DNA from: Winogradskyella undariae
GTDB lineage: Bacteria > Bacteroidota > Bacteroidia > Flavobacteriales > Flavobacteriaceae
NCBI RefSeq assembly: GCF_013285155.1
Contig: NZ_JABTEL010000008.1
Span: forward strand, 62,001-126,000
DNA: 64,000 nt
Reading direction: 5' to 3'
In this document: positions 56,229-64,000 of the stretch, piece after piece
Numbering within the stretch: the stretch's first letter is position 1
Layout: every line of letters begins with the position of its first letter
The notes under the pieces: model-generated
What the model saw: the letters and a program-made list of their open reading frames with translations, nothing else
What the model was told of the DNA's origin: nothing
Database searches by the model: none
Program-made: the position numbers and the translations under genes

Positions 56229-57638
56229 TTATCTAAAATTATAGACTACTTTTTCTCCGTCTTTATTGATCACTTCAATTTGAAGCGGTTCATTATAACG
56301 ACGTGTTTTTATTGCTGTTTGAGCATCTTCAACATTGTATAATTTTTTACCATTTATTCGAGTAATTATACTTCCTTCTTCAACACCACTTCTAATCCAA
56401 TTAGATTTGTAATTTTCATCTAATTCAGAAATTTTAACACCATATTCTGAGTTATAACGTTTTAAATCTTTTTCTGATGGATTTTTAATAAGTCCAATTG
56501 TTGGTAAAGTGTAACTTGTAGGTTTTAATAATGTTACTGGCATAACTTCTTCATCACCATCTCTTAATAAAGTTACATTAACAACATCATCTGGACTTTT
56601 TGTTTTTAAATAGCCTGTTAAGTCAGAGAATTTATGGATTTTAACTTTATCAATTTTTTTAATAATGTCACCTTCTTTAATTCCTGCTTTATCAGCACCT
56701 GTATCTTCTTGTACATCACTAACATAAAAACCTTCAGTAATATCAGTTCCTAATTCTTTAGCAGCAGCACTATTTAAAGCCCCTCCAACAACTCCTAAAA
56801 TACCATTTTGTACATTACCATATTCCATAATATCATTCACAATTTTACGCGCAATATTACTTGGTACAGCAAACGAATAACCAATATAAGATCCTGTTTG
56901 AGATGAAATAGCGGTATTAATTCCTATTAAATCACCATTAGTATTTACTAGAGCACCACCTGAATTTCCTGGGTTTACAGCGGCATCAGTTTGAATAAAA
57001 GATTGCATATTTTGCCCAGATAAATCTCTTGCTTTTGCACTAATAATACCAGCAGTAACAGTAGAGGTTAAATTAAAAGGATTTCCTACGGCTAAAACCC
57101 ATTCTCCAACTTTAGCATTATCAGAATCTCCAAATGCCATAAAAGGTAAATCTTCATCTGTTTCAATTTTTAATAAGGCAATGTCGGTTGTTTCATCAGT
57201 TCCAATTAATTCAGCGATATAAGACTTATTGTTGTTTAATGTAATACTAATCTCATTAGCATTTTTAATAACATGGTTGTTGGTTACAATGTAACCTGTT
57301 GGAGAAATAACGACTCCACTTCCTGTTCCTACTTGTGCATGTTGCGATTGTCTACCATAAAACAAATCTTGCATTGTAGTTGGAGAGGATATTACAGATG
57401 TATTTTTTACGTGAACAACGGCATCTAAAGATTTTTCTGCTGCGTTTACAAAATCTGGTGTAGCAACTTTACTTACATTAATAGAATTTGAATTATTAGT
57501 AGGTACAAATACAGGATAATCAGACGACTGATCAACGGATAAAAGTTGTGTGTCATTTTCGACAAAAAATTTGTAGCCACCTAAAGTTAATAGACCACCT
57601 AATGCAGAAACAAACACCAATGTTATAATCTTCTTCAT
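56229..57638 (-). CDS. HtrA/DegQ-family periplasmic serine protease
   Basis: 469 aa. Signal peptide or N-terminal anchor (about 1-22). Trypsin-like domain with catalytic triad His122 (TNNHVIKNA), Asp152 (TTDIALLKI) and Ser226 (NPGNSGGALVN), followed by two PDZ domains (about 275-375 and 395-469). Degrades or refolds misfolded envelope proteins. DegP and DegQ types cannot be told apart by eye, so no symbol is given. Divergent from dapF. Confidence 0.95.
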   Translation of the reverse strand: MKKIITLVFVSALGGLLTLGGYKFFVENDTQLLSVDQSSDYPVFVPTNNSNSINVSKVATPDFVNAAEKSLDAVVHVKNTSVISSPTTMQDLFYGRQSQHAQVGTGSGVVISPTGYIVTNNHVIKNANEISITLNNNKSYIAELIGTDETTDIALLKIETDEDLPFMAFGDSDNAKVGEWVLAVGNPFNLTSTVTAGIISAKARDLSGQNMQSFIQTDAAVNPGNSGGALVNTNGDLIGINTAISSQTGSYIGYSFAVPSNIARKIVNDIMEYGNVQNGILGVVGGALNSAAAKELGTDITEGFYVSDVQEDTGADKAGIKEGDIIKKIDKVKIHKFSDLTGYLKTKSPDDVVNVTLLRDGDEEVMPVTLLKPTSYTLPTIGLIKNPSEKDLKRYNSEYGVKISELDENYKSNWIRSGVEEGSIITRINGKKLYNVEDAQTAIKTRRYNEPLQIEVINKDGEKVVYNFR

Positions 57639-57791
57639 AATTTTTCAGATTTAAGTTTAACTATTTAATTATTATTTATGTTTAATGAACGATTAAAATT
57701 AGAAATTTATTGATTTCGATTTTGATTTTAACGGGTTTTTAACGCCAAATTTAACGCCCTATTAACATCGCAAAATACAGACTAATATGCT

Positions 57792-57799
57792 TATATTTG
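57792..57799 (+). promoter_or_regulatory. likely -7 element of the dapF operon
   Basis: TATATTTG matches TAnnTTTG, 16 nt before the dapF ATG, which would give a very short leader. No good TTG at the right distance. Confidence 0.45.
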
Positions 57800-57815
57800 T
57801 GCATTATTTTTACAT

Positions 57816-58589
57816 ATGACATTTTATAAATATCAAGGAACAGGGAACGATTTTGTAATTGTAGACAACCGTTTACAATTCATAAACAAAAAGGATACCA
57901 AACGTATAGCAACCATTTGCGATAGACGTTTTGGCATTGGAGCAGATGGTTTTATACTATTAGAAAATGATGAAAATGTAGACTTTAAAATGGTCTATTA
58001 TAATGCAGATGGTAACGAAAGTACGATGTGTGGTAATGGTGGACGCTGTATTGTGGCTTTCGCTAAATTTTTAGGTATCATTGATAATGAAACTGAATTT
58101 ATCGCTATTGACGGACTTCATAAAGCTAAAGTCGAAAATGGTTTGGTACATCTTCAAATGCAAAATGTTTCTGTAATTGAGTCATTTGATAATCATTTGT
58201 TTTTAGATACGGGATCTCCTCATCATGTAGAAATTGTTTCAGATTTAAAAACTTTTGAAGTAAAAGCTAATGGTGCTAAAATTAGATATGGCGAACCTTA
58301 TAATGAAGCAGGAACTAATGTGAATTTTGTTACACAATTAGAGTCCGATTGTTTTGCAGTGAGAACTTACGAACGTGGCGTAGAAGACGAAACTTTATCT
58401 TGTGGTACAGGTGTAACAGCTGTGGCATTAGCAATGCATAAGAGTGAAAAAACTAAAGCTCAAATTGTAAATTTAGATACTGAAGGTGGTAAACTTAAAG
58501 TGTCTTTTAATAGTTGTGAAAATGGCTATAATAACATTTGGTTAGTTGGTCCTGCTGAGCAAGTTTTTAAAGGTGAATTTGTATGGTAA
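57816..58589 (+). CDS. dapF: diaminopimelate epimerase
   Basis: 257 aa. The two catalytic Cys are Cys72 (NESTMCGNGGRC) and Cys196 (ETLSCGTGVTAVA); MTFYKYQGTGNDFVIVDN is the conserved start. Interconverts LL- and meso-diaminopimelate for lysine and peptidoglycan. Overlaps the next gene by 7 nt and heads a run of four genes. Confidence 0.97.
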   Translation: MTFYKYQGTGNDFVIVDNRLQFINKKDTKRIATICDRRFGIGADGFILLENDENVDFKMVYYNADGNESTMCGNGGRCIVAFAKFLGIIDNETEFIAIDGLHKAKVENGLVHLQMQNVSVIESFDNHLFLDTGSPHHVEIVSDLKTFEVKANGAKIRYGEPYNEAGTNVNFVTQLESDCFAVRTYERGVEDETLSCGTGVTAVALAMHKSEKTKAQIVNLDTEGGKLKVSFNSCENGYNNIWLVGPAEQVFKGEFVW

Positions 58590-59107
58590 GCCTTAAAGGA
58601 ACTGATATTTATTTAAGAGCATTAGAACCCGAAGATCTCGATTTTGTGTATAATATTGAAAATAACACAGCGCTTTGGTCGTTAAGTGATACACAAACAC
58701 CTTATTCTAGATTTTTAATAAAGCAATATCTAGAAAATGCACAGCAAGATATTTTTGAAGCTAAACAATTAAGATTAGCAATTTGTGATCATAAACACAA
58801 TACTATTGGATTAATTGATGTGTTTGATTTTGATATAAAAAATAAACGTGCAGGCATAGGTATCTTGATTCAAGATAAAGAAAATAGAAATCAAGGTTAT
58901 GGTAAAGAAGCTTTAAAATTACTTGTAGATTATTGTTTTCAAACTTTACATTTACATCAAGTATATGCTAATATTTCGGAAAATAATTTAGCTAGTTTAA
59001 ACTTATTTGAAGGTAATGGCTTTAAAATTATAGGATTAAAAAAAGATTGGAGTTTCGATGGTGAAAATTATACCAACGAGTATATTTTACAACAGATTAA
59101 TAATTAA
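58583..59107 (+). CDS. GNAT family N-acetyltransferase
   Basis: 174 aa, RimJ/RimL-like. Begins LKGTDIYLRALEPEDLDFVYNIENN; IGILIQDKENRNQGYGKEALKLLVDYCF is the acetyl-CoA-binding motif (RNQGYGKEA), followed by HQVYANISENNLASLNLFEGNGFK. Acceptor unknown. Translationally coupled to dapF. Confidence 0.9.
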   Translation: MVSLKGTDIYLRALEPEDLDFVYNIENNTALWSLSDTQTPYSRFLIKQYLENAQQDIFEAKQLRLAICDHKHNTIGLIDVFDFDIKNKRAGIGILIQDKENRNQGYGKEALKLLVDYCFQTLHLHQVYANISENNLASLNLFEGNGFKIIGLKKDWSFDGENYTNEYILQQINN

Positions 59108-59109
59108 CT

Positions 59110-60153
59110 ATGTATATTAAAAAAGTTCTGTGGGCAGTAGCTCTTATTGGTTTAATGATTTTTGGTGGATTTGCTTATTATATTTATAATGCTATGTTTT
59201 CACCAAATACAAGTTTTGAAAACGAGACAGCATATATTTTTGTGCCAACCAATGCTAATTATTCTATGGTTAGATCTCAGTTAGAACCACTTTTGGCAGA
59301 TATTAATGCTTTTGATGCTTTAGCTAAACAGAAAAAATATACTTCAAATATTAAAGCAGGTCGTTTTGCTATTTCTAAGGGGATGAATAATAATGATATT
59401 ATTAATTCAATCCGAAGTAAAAATCTTCCTATTAAGATTGCATTTAATAATCAGCATAGTTTAAAAGACTTAGCAGGAAGAGTAAGTATGCAAATTGAAG
59501 CTGATAGTTTGTCTTTATTTAAAGCAATGTCTGATCAATCATTTTTATCTAAAAATGGTTTCTCTAAAGCTACAGCTTTAGGCATGTATTTACCAAATAG
59601 CTATGAGTTTTTCTGGAATACATCTGCCGAAACTTTTAGAGATAGAATGTTAACAGAATACAACCGTTTTTGGACAGAGGCAAGAAAGGCAAAAGCGGAA
59701 AAACTGAATTTAACACCAAATGAAGTGATCACTTTAGCTTCAATAGTTCATGAAGAATCTAAGCAAGCAGATGAACAACCAAGAGTTGCAGGTGTATATT
59801 TAAATAGACTTCGTATTGGTATGCCATTGCAAGCAGATCCTACTTTAAAGTTTGCAGCTTATCAATTGCCACAATATCAAAACACAATTATTAGACGTGT
59901 TTTAAATATTCATAAAGATATTGACTCTCCTTATAATACATATAAAAATTTAGGTTTGCCTCCAGGGCTTATTGCCATGCCAGATTTATCCGCTATAAAA
60001 GCGGTTTTAAATCCTGAATCTCATAGTTACCTTTATTTTGCGGCAGACGCAAAACGTTTAGGATATCATAAGTTCGCAAAAACATTAGGGCAACATAATA
60101 ATAATGCAAGAGAATATCATAGATACTTGTCTTCTCAAGGAATTAACAAATAA
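59110..60153 (+). CDS. mltG: endolytic transglycosylase MltG
   Basis: 347 aa. One membrane helix (about 6-28), a LysM-like region and the YceG domain with VITLASIVHEESKQADEQPRVAGVYLNRLRIGMPLQADPTLKFA, where the Glu of HEES is the catalytic base. Cuts nascent glycan strands at the inner membrane. 2 nt after the GNAT gene. Confidence 0.95.
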   Translation: MYIKKVLWAVALIGLMIFGGFAYYIYNAMFSPNTSFENETAYIFVPTNANYSMVRSQLEPLLADINAFDALAKQKKYTSNIKAGRFAISKGMNNNDIINSIRSKNLPIKIAFNNQHSLKDLAGRVSMQIEADSLSLFKAMSDQSFLSKNGFSKATALGMYLPNSYEFFWNTSAETFRDRMLTEYNRFWTEARKAKAEKLNLTPNEVITLASIVHEESKQADEQPRVAGVYLNRLRIGMPLQADPTLKFAAYQLPQYQNTIIRRVLNIHKDIDSPYNTYKNLGLPPGLIAMPDLSAIKAVLNPESHSYLYFAADAKRLGYHKFAKTLGQHNNNAREYHRYLSSQGINK

Positions 60154-60154
60154 G

Positions 60155-61060
60155 GTGAATCGTTTTTTTGGCTTTATAGTATTTTTGTTATTCGTCAGTA
60201 ACTCGCTTTATTCACAATCTAAATTCAATCAGTTTTTAAAACCCAGTGACACCCTTAATAAATTGCGTAGAAATACGGTTTTTATTACTGAAGCTTCACT
60301 GGCGACCATCACATTGATTGGTTTAAATCAATTATGGTATGCAGATTATCCGCGTTCTAATTTTAAAGCATTAAACGATAGTGAAGAGTGGTTGCAGATG
60401 GATAAAATGGGACATATGTTTTCTTCTTATCAATTAGGTAGGTTAGGAGCTAATACCTTAAAATGGGCAGGAGTCAGTAAAAAAGACCAATTAATTTATG
60501 GTTCTACATTAGGGTTTGGTTTTCTTACCGCTGTTGAAGTTTTAGATGGTTTTTCAGAAGAATGGGGATTCTCTTGGTCAGATATGGCAGCGAATACTTT
60601 AGGCTCAGGGTTGCATATTGGGCAAGAATTACTTTGGGACGAACAACGTTTGGTTTTAAAGTACTCTTTTCATCAAACAGAATTTGCAAAACAGCGACCT
60701 AATAAATTAGGAAGTGGTATTACTGAAGAATTTCTTAAAGATTACAATGGACAAACTTATTGGTTAAGTGCAAACATTAATTCATTTTTAAAAACAGAAA
60801 CAATTCCTAATTGGTTAAACTTAGCTTTTGGTTATGGAGCTGATGGAATGTTAACAGGTGAAGCTAATGATCCTTTGTTTTTAAATCAGAATAGAAAACG
60901 ACAATATTATCTAAGTTTAGACATTGATTTAAGTCGAATTGAAACAAATTCTCACTTCTTAAAAACTTTATTTGACGTTTTTAATGTTATTAAGATCCCT
61001 TTTCCGACGATAGAAATGAACGACGATGGTCGGGTAAAGTGGCACTATATCTACTTTTAA
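60155..61060 (+). CDS. DUF2279 (YfiM-like) family protein
   Basis: 301 aa from GTG at 60155, directly after the mltG stop; this gives a signal peptide (VNRFFGFIVFLLFVSNSLYS). The open frame begins earlier at 60104, inside mltG, but the extra 17 residues are not signal-like. Core: DKMGHMFSSYQLGRL, LIYGSTLGFGFLTAVEVLDGFSEEWGFSWSDMAANTLGSGLHIGQE. The HxxS and WSDMAANTLG motifs are the DUF2279 hallmark; role unknown. Last gene of the dapF run. Confidence 0.85.
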   Translation: MNRFFGFIVFLLFVSNSLYSQSKFNQFLKPSDTLNKLRRNTVFITEASLATITLIGLNQLWYADYPRSNFKALNDSEEWLQMDKMGHMFSSYQLGRLGANTLKWAGVSKKDQLIYGSTLGFGFLTAVEVLDGFSEEWGFSWSDMAANTLGSGLHIGQELLWDEQRLVLKYSFHQTEFAKQRPNKLGSGITEEFLKDYNGQTYWLSANINSFLKTETIPNWLNLAFGYGADGMLTGEANDPLFLNQNRKRQYYLSLDIDLSRIETNSHFLKTLFDVFNVIKIPFPTIEMNDDGRVKWHYIYF

Positions 61061-61112
61061 GTTAAAAAATTAACAGTTAATCGATTGATTTTCAGTAATT
61101 GAAAATATGTCG

Positions 61113-61120
61113 TATATTTG
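61113..61120 (+). promoter_or_regulatory. likely -7 element of the lysozyme-fold gene
   Basis: TATATTTG matches TAnnTTTG; a TTG lies 25 nt upstream, longer than usual. It rules out a start at 61118 and supports the ATG at 61178. Confidence 0.5.
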
Positions 61121-61177
61121 CACGCGAATTTTGCGAGAAGGTTTTTTAACAATCTTGCTATAAAAATTTTAGCTGTT

Positions 61178-61834
61178 ATGATTAAAAATAGCGTTAAGAA
61201 TATTGTATTACCATTTTCAATTTGTTTATTTATGGCTTTGGCCTTGTATCCAGATTCTGCATTAAATCCTGATACATATTCAACAGAAGGATTAGATTTA
61301 GATTTTACTGTTTCAGAAGATTTGGTAGTGGTTACTAAAGAACATTCTGTAAAACCTAATCTGTTTACTCCATATTTAGGAAAATCATTTGAAGGCTTTA
61401 AAGAAGCTTTAGCTTTTAAAGAATCTAGAGGAGATTATTTTACAGTAAACACTTTAGGATATTTAGGGAAGTATCAATTTGGTGCAGAAACTTTAAAAGT
61501 GATAGGGATATATGATCCGCATCAATTTTTGTACAATCCAGAATTACAGGAAAAAGCATTTATAGCAAATGCAGAACGTAATAAGTGGGTGCTAAGAAAA
61601 GATATTACACGTTTTGAAGGTAAAAAAATTGGAGGTGTTAAGATTACTGAATCTGGTATTTTAGCAGCAGCACATTTAGCTGGTCCAGGAAGTGTAAAGA
61701 AATTTTTAAGAAGTTATGGTGTTCAAAACTTTTCTGATGCCTACGGTTCTTCTGTAAAATATTATATGAAGAAGTTTTCTGGTTATGATACTTCAATGAT
61801 TGCACCAGACAAAAAAGCACGAGTAATGCTTTAA
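61178..61834 (+). CDS. lysozyme-superfamily (SLT-like) protein
   Basis: 218 aa from ATG at 61178; the frame opens upstream at a TTG (61118), but a -7 element overlaps that point. N-terminal hydrophobic segment (about 8-25) as signal or anchor. FKEALAFKESRGDYFTVNTLGYLGKYQFGAETLKVIG holds the likely catalytic Glu82 and the small-phage-lysozyme-like fold; GILAAAHLAGPGSVKKFLRS is the SLT-like second part. Probably cuts peptidoglycan in the periplasm. Transcribed alone, ending in a terminator shared with the convergent gene. Confidence 0.75.
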   Translation: MIKNSVKNIVLPFSICLFMALALYPDSALNPDTYSTEGLDLDFTVSEDLVVVTKEHSVKPNLFTPYLGKSFEGFKEALAFKESRGDYFTVNTLGYLGKYQFGAETLKVIGIYDPHQFLYNPELQEKAFIANAERNKWVLRKDITRFEGKKIGGVKITESGILAAAHLAGPGSVKKFLRSYGVQNFSDAYGSSVKYYMKKFSGYDTSMIAPDKKARVML

Positions 61835-61854
61835 GTATTGTCTGTATCATTTAT

Positions 61855-61909
61855 AAAAAAAAAAGCTCTAAATTTCAATAATTAATTTGAAATTTAGAGC
61901 TTTTTTTTA
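61855..61909. terminator. bidirectional terminator between convergent genes
   Basis: AAAAAAGCTCTAAATTTCAA, a short loop, TTGAAATTTAGAGCTTTTTT: perfect arms with A run left and T run right. Confidence 0.93.
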
Positions 61910-61923
61910 TGTGTAAATATTAG

Positions 61924-62640
61924 TTAATCCTTATGGATGATAAATATTGAAGGTCTTTTATGAAAATCTTCTTTATTGTTTTTCCATTCCTTTGCAATCT
62001 TTGTTTTAATATATTCGGTAGGCAAAGTTAGATCACATGCTACACAAATTCTAGTGTTAGGATGAAGAATACTAACAAGATCTTCAAGCATCTTCATATT
62101 TCTATATGGTGTTTCAATAAAAATTTGAGACTGATTATGTTCAGCAGATAAACGTTCTAGGGTTTTTAATTTTGATTTGCGTTCACTTTTATCAATAGGT
62201 AAATAACCATTAAATGTAAAACTTTGTCCATTCATACCAGAGCCCATTAAAGCTAATAAAATAGAAGATGGTCCAACAAGTGGTACAACTCTAATATCCA
62301 TTTGGTGTGCTAAATTAGCAATGTCTGCGCCAGGATCTGCAATAGCAGGGCAACCAGCTTCAGAAACTAACCCGATAGAAATTCCTTCTAAACATGGGTT
62401 TAAAAATGTATTTCGTTCTTCTACTGTAGTATATTTATTTAAAACCTGAAGTTTTAAACTAGGTTGTGATTTATTAGGTGATATACGTTTTATAAACCGG
62501 CGAGCTGTTTTTTCATTTTCAACAATGTAATAATCGAGTTCTTCAACTATTTTTTTTATTGAAATTGGTAATACCTCAAGCGGCGGATTATCACCTAATC
62601 TTGTAGGTATAAGATATAATTTACCTTTGTTAGTGCTCAT
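61924..62640 (-). CDS. SAM-dependent methyltransferase, RsmI family
   Basis: 238 aa of the tetrapyrrole-methylase fold. GKLYLIPTRLGDNPP, IGLVSEAGCPAIADPGADIANLAHQ and GPSSILLALMGSGMNGQSFTFNGYLP, then IFIETPYRNMKML are RsmI-type motifs. RsmI makes the 2'-O-methyl on 16S rRNA C1402; the length is shorter than E. coli RsmI (286 aa), and flavobacteria have more than one relative, so rsmI is not assigned. Confidence 0.9.
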   Translation of the reverse strand: MSTNKGKLYLIPTRLGDNPPLEVLPISIKKIVEELDYYIVENEKTARRFIKRISPNKSQPSLKLQVLNKYTTVEERNTFLNPCLEGISIGLVSEAGCPAIADPGADIANLAHQMDIRVVPLVGPSSILLALMGSGMNGQSFTFNGYLPIDKSERKSKLKTLERLSAEHNQSQIFIETPYRNMKMLEDLVSILHPNTRICVACDLTLPTEYIKTKIAKEWKNNKEDFHKRPSIFIIHKD

Positions 62641-62747
62641 GTATAAGAAACTTTTATATTAATAGAGTTTAGGTCTATTAAATTATATGATTATAAATTG
62701 CTTTGGTACTAATTTACGAAAAAGATGTTTTAAAAGTATTTATGATG

Positions 62748-63206
62748 TTAATCTTGGTTTAATTGTTTGGCCAAGATATCACAAGTTTCATTAATAAGAT
62801 TATACACATATTCAAAATCACTATGATCTCCATAATAAGGATCAGGCATGTTTTTATTTTGAATTGAAGTATTGATATCTAAAAATAACTTCACTTTTTT
62901 AGTGTCATTTGCATTTCGAGATAAACTGATAATGTCAGAGTAATTTGATTGATCCATGACATAGATATAATCAAAAGTATCAAAATCTGAAACATTAAAT
63001 TTCCGTGCACTTTGAGTACTAATATCTAAGCCGTTATTTTTAGCAACAGCAATAGAACGTTTATCCGGAGAATTGCCAATATGGTAAGCGGCAGTTCCGG
63101 CAGAATCTACATAAAAATGATCTTCAGGCAGTTTAGATTGCATTACTCCATGAGCTAATGGCGATCGGCAAATATTACCCAAGCACACCATTAAAATACG
63201 TATCAT
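62748..63206 (-). CDS. low molecular weight protein tyrosine phosphatase
   Basis: 152 aa. P-loop VCLGNICRSPLAHGVM with nucleophile Cys8 and Arg14; MPDPYYGDHSDFEYVY contains the general acid Asp. Dephosphorylates tyrosine in cytoplasmic proteins; in bacteria often paired with BY-kinases, none in this window. Follows dnaA by 12 nt on the same strand. Confidence 0.95.
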   Translation of the reverse strand: MIRILMVCLGNICRSPLAHGVMQSKLPEDHFYVDSAGTAAYHIGNSPDKRSIAVAKNNGLDISTQSARKFNVSDFDTFDYIYVMDQSNYSDIISLSRNANDTKKVKLFLDINTSIQNKNMPDPYYGDHSDFEYVYNLINETCDILAKQLNQD

Positions 63207-63218
63207 AATTAAGAGGAA

Positions 63219-64000
63219 TTAAAGCGCTAATTTTTTAGATAAATCTTCAACGTATTTTCTAAATTGTTTATCTGTTGAAGATAAATTATCGACAGTTTTA
63301 CAAGCATGCAATACAGTAGCGTGATCACGTTGTCCTATTTGAGAACCAATACTAGCTAAAGATGCTTTTGTATATTTTTTCGCAAAAAACATCGCTAGTT
63401 GACGGGCTTGTACAATATGACGTTTACGAGTTTTAGATTGTAGTGTGTTTACATCCATTTGAAAATAATCAGAGACTACTTTCTGTATGTAATCAATCGA
63501 AACTTCTCGTTTTGTGTTTTTAACAAACTTCTCTACAATTTCTCTTGCTAAGCTTATTGTAATTTCTTTTTTGTTAAATGATGATTGTGCAATTAATGAA
63601 ATAATAGCACCTTCTAGCTCTCTAACATTACTTTTAATATGTTTTGCAACATACTCTATAATATCTTCAGGCATTTCAACACCATCTCTATAAAGCTTGT
63701 TCTTTAAAATAGAAACTCTAGTTTCAAAATCCGGAGTTTGTAATTCTGCAGAAAGTCCCCATTTAAAACGTGATAATAAACGTTGTTCAATGTCTTGCAT
63801 GTCTACAGGAGCTTTGTCACTTGTTAAAATAACTTGCTTTCCGTTTTGGTGTAAGTGATTAAATATATGAAAGAAAACATCTTGTGTACCTGTTTTACCA
63901 GATAAGAATTGAACGTCATCTATAATAAGTACATCTATAATTTGATAGAAGTGAATAAAATCATTTCTATTATTTTTCTTAACAGAGTCTATATATTGTT
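63219..64000 (-). CDS. dnaA: chromosomal replication initiator DnaA, 5' end outside the window
   Basis: 260 codons of the C-terminal part are present; the frame stays open to the edge. The Walker B region IDVLIIDDVQFLSGK lies close to the edge, followed by QEVFFHIFNHLHQ-like sequence (TQDVFFHIFNHLHQNG), SRFKWGLSAELQTPDFETRVSIL (sensor 2 region), and the domain IV DNA-binding motif SLASIGSQIGQRDHATVLHACKTV. Domains I, II and Walker A lie beyond the window. No DnaA-box cluster is seen in the short gaps here. Confidence 0.96.
   Translation of the reverse strand, partial: QYIDSVKKNNRNDFIHFYQIIDVLIIDDVQFLSGKTGTQDVFFHIFNHLHQNGKQVILTSDKAPVDMQDIEQRLLSRFKWGLSAELQTPDFETRVSILKNKLYRDGVEMPEDIIEYVAKHIKSNVRELEGAIISLIAQSSFNKKEITISLAREIVEKFVKNTKREVSIDYIQKVVSDYFQMDVNTLQSKTRKRHIVQARQLAMFFAKKYTKASLASIGSQIGQRDHATVLHACKTVDNLSSTDKQFRKYVEDLSKKLAL

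Noticed and set aside
63200..64000. Replication origin next to dnaA
   Set aside because: Gaps around the dnaA end are only about 12 nt and show no DnaA-box cluster; the region upstream of dnaA lies outside the window.

Overview
The window comes from a chromosome of a member of the Bacteroidota, almost certainly a (probably marine) Flavobacteriaceae. The evidence is low GC, several secreted proteins ending in type IX secretion (T9SS) sorting domains, a PorP/SprF protein, lineage families such as DUF4290, DUF6095 and DUF4249 with a TonB receptor, a monomeric isocitrate dehydrogenase, and promoters of the Bacteroidota type (TTG, 19 nt, TAnnTTTG) in front of HU, L19 and tRNA-Met. The species cannot be told from the sequence.

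Region 1 (about 0.3-18.7 kb) is surface and T9SS related. A TPR/LuxR-type membrane regulator is divergent from a multidomain T9SS type A protein. Then come a 1339-aa type B adhesin, its PorP/SprF partner, an OmpA-like peptidoglycan anchor, a small SAP-like protein with a natural octahistidine tract, and a 1822-aa adhesin with ten repeats of about 100 aa. The two adhesins are paralogous in part.

Region 2 (18.7-31.5 kb) is accessory. It holds a gene-poor kilobase with an 11-bp tandem repeat, a small hypothetical gene of a recurring family, a 53-aa charged protein, a DUF1989 + YqcI/YcgG (heme N-hydroxylase-like) pair, a DUF421 protein, a PhoX-like lipoprotein with a diheme peroxidase, an orphan gene, a second TPR/LuxR regulator beside another T9SS type A cargo, and a tRNA-Met beside repeated terminator hairpins.

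Region 3 (31.5-44.3 kb) is mostly housekeeping: a START-like protein, a class IV aminotransferase, YqgE/AlgH, HU, Fmt, a RecQ-family helicase, an ATPase, DUF493, DUF4290, MurA with Asp at the usual catalytic Cys position, then a minus-strand run murQ, DUF6095, glutathione peroxidase, TspO, SRPBCC and photolyase that looks like a light/oxidative stress cluster.

Region 4 (44.3-64 kb) holds a REP-like long hairpin, a DUF4249/TonB receptor pair, isocitrate dehydrogenase, a pentapeptide-repeat protein, a gene-free stretch bounded by terminators, rplS, trmD, hemG, a coiled-coil membrane protein, a long-form GAPDH, a HtrA protease, dapF/GNAT/mltG/DUF2279, a lysozyme-fold protein, an RsmI-family methyltransferase, a low-molecular-weight phosphatase, and the 3' part of dnaA cut by the window edge.

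Start codons were revised for several genes where a promoter element, an upstream stop or a better-placed ATG/GTG contradicts the longest frame. All functions are from reading motifs by eye; no searches were run.
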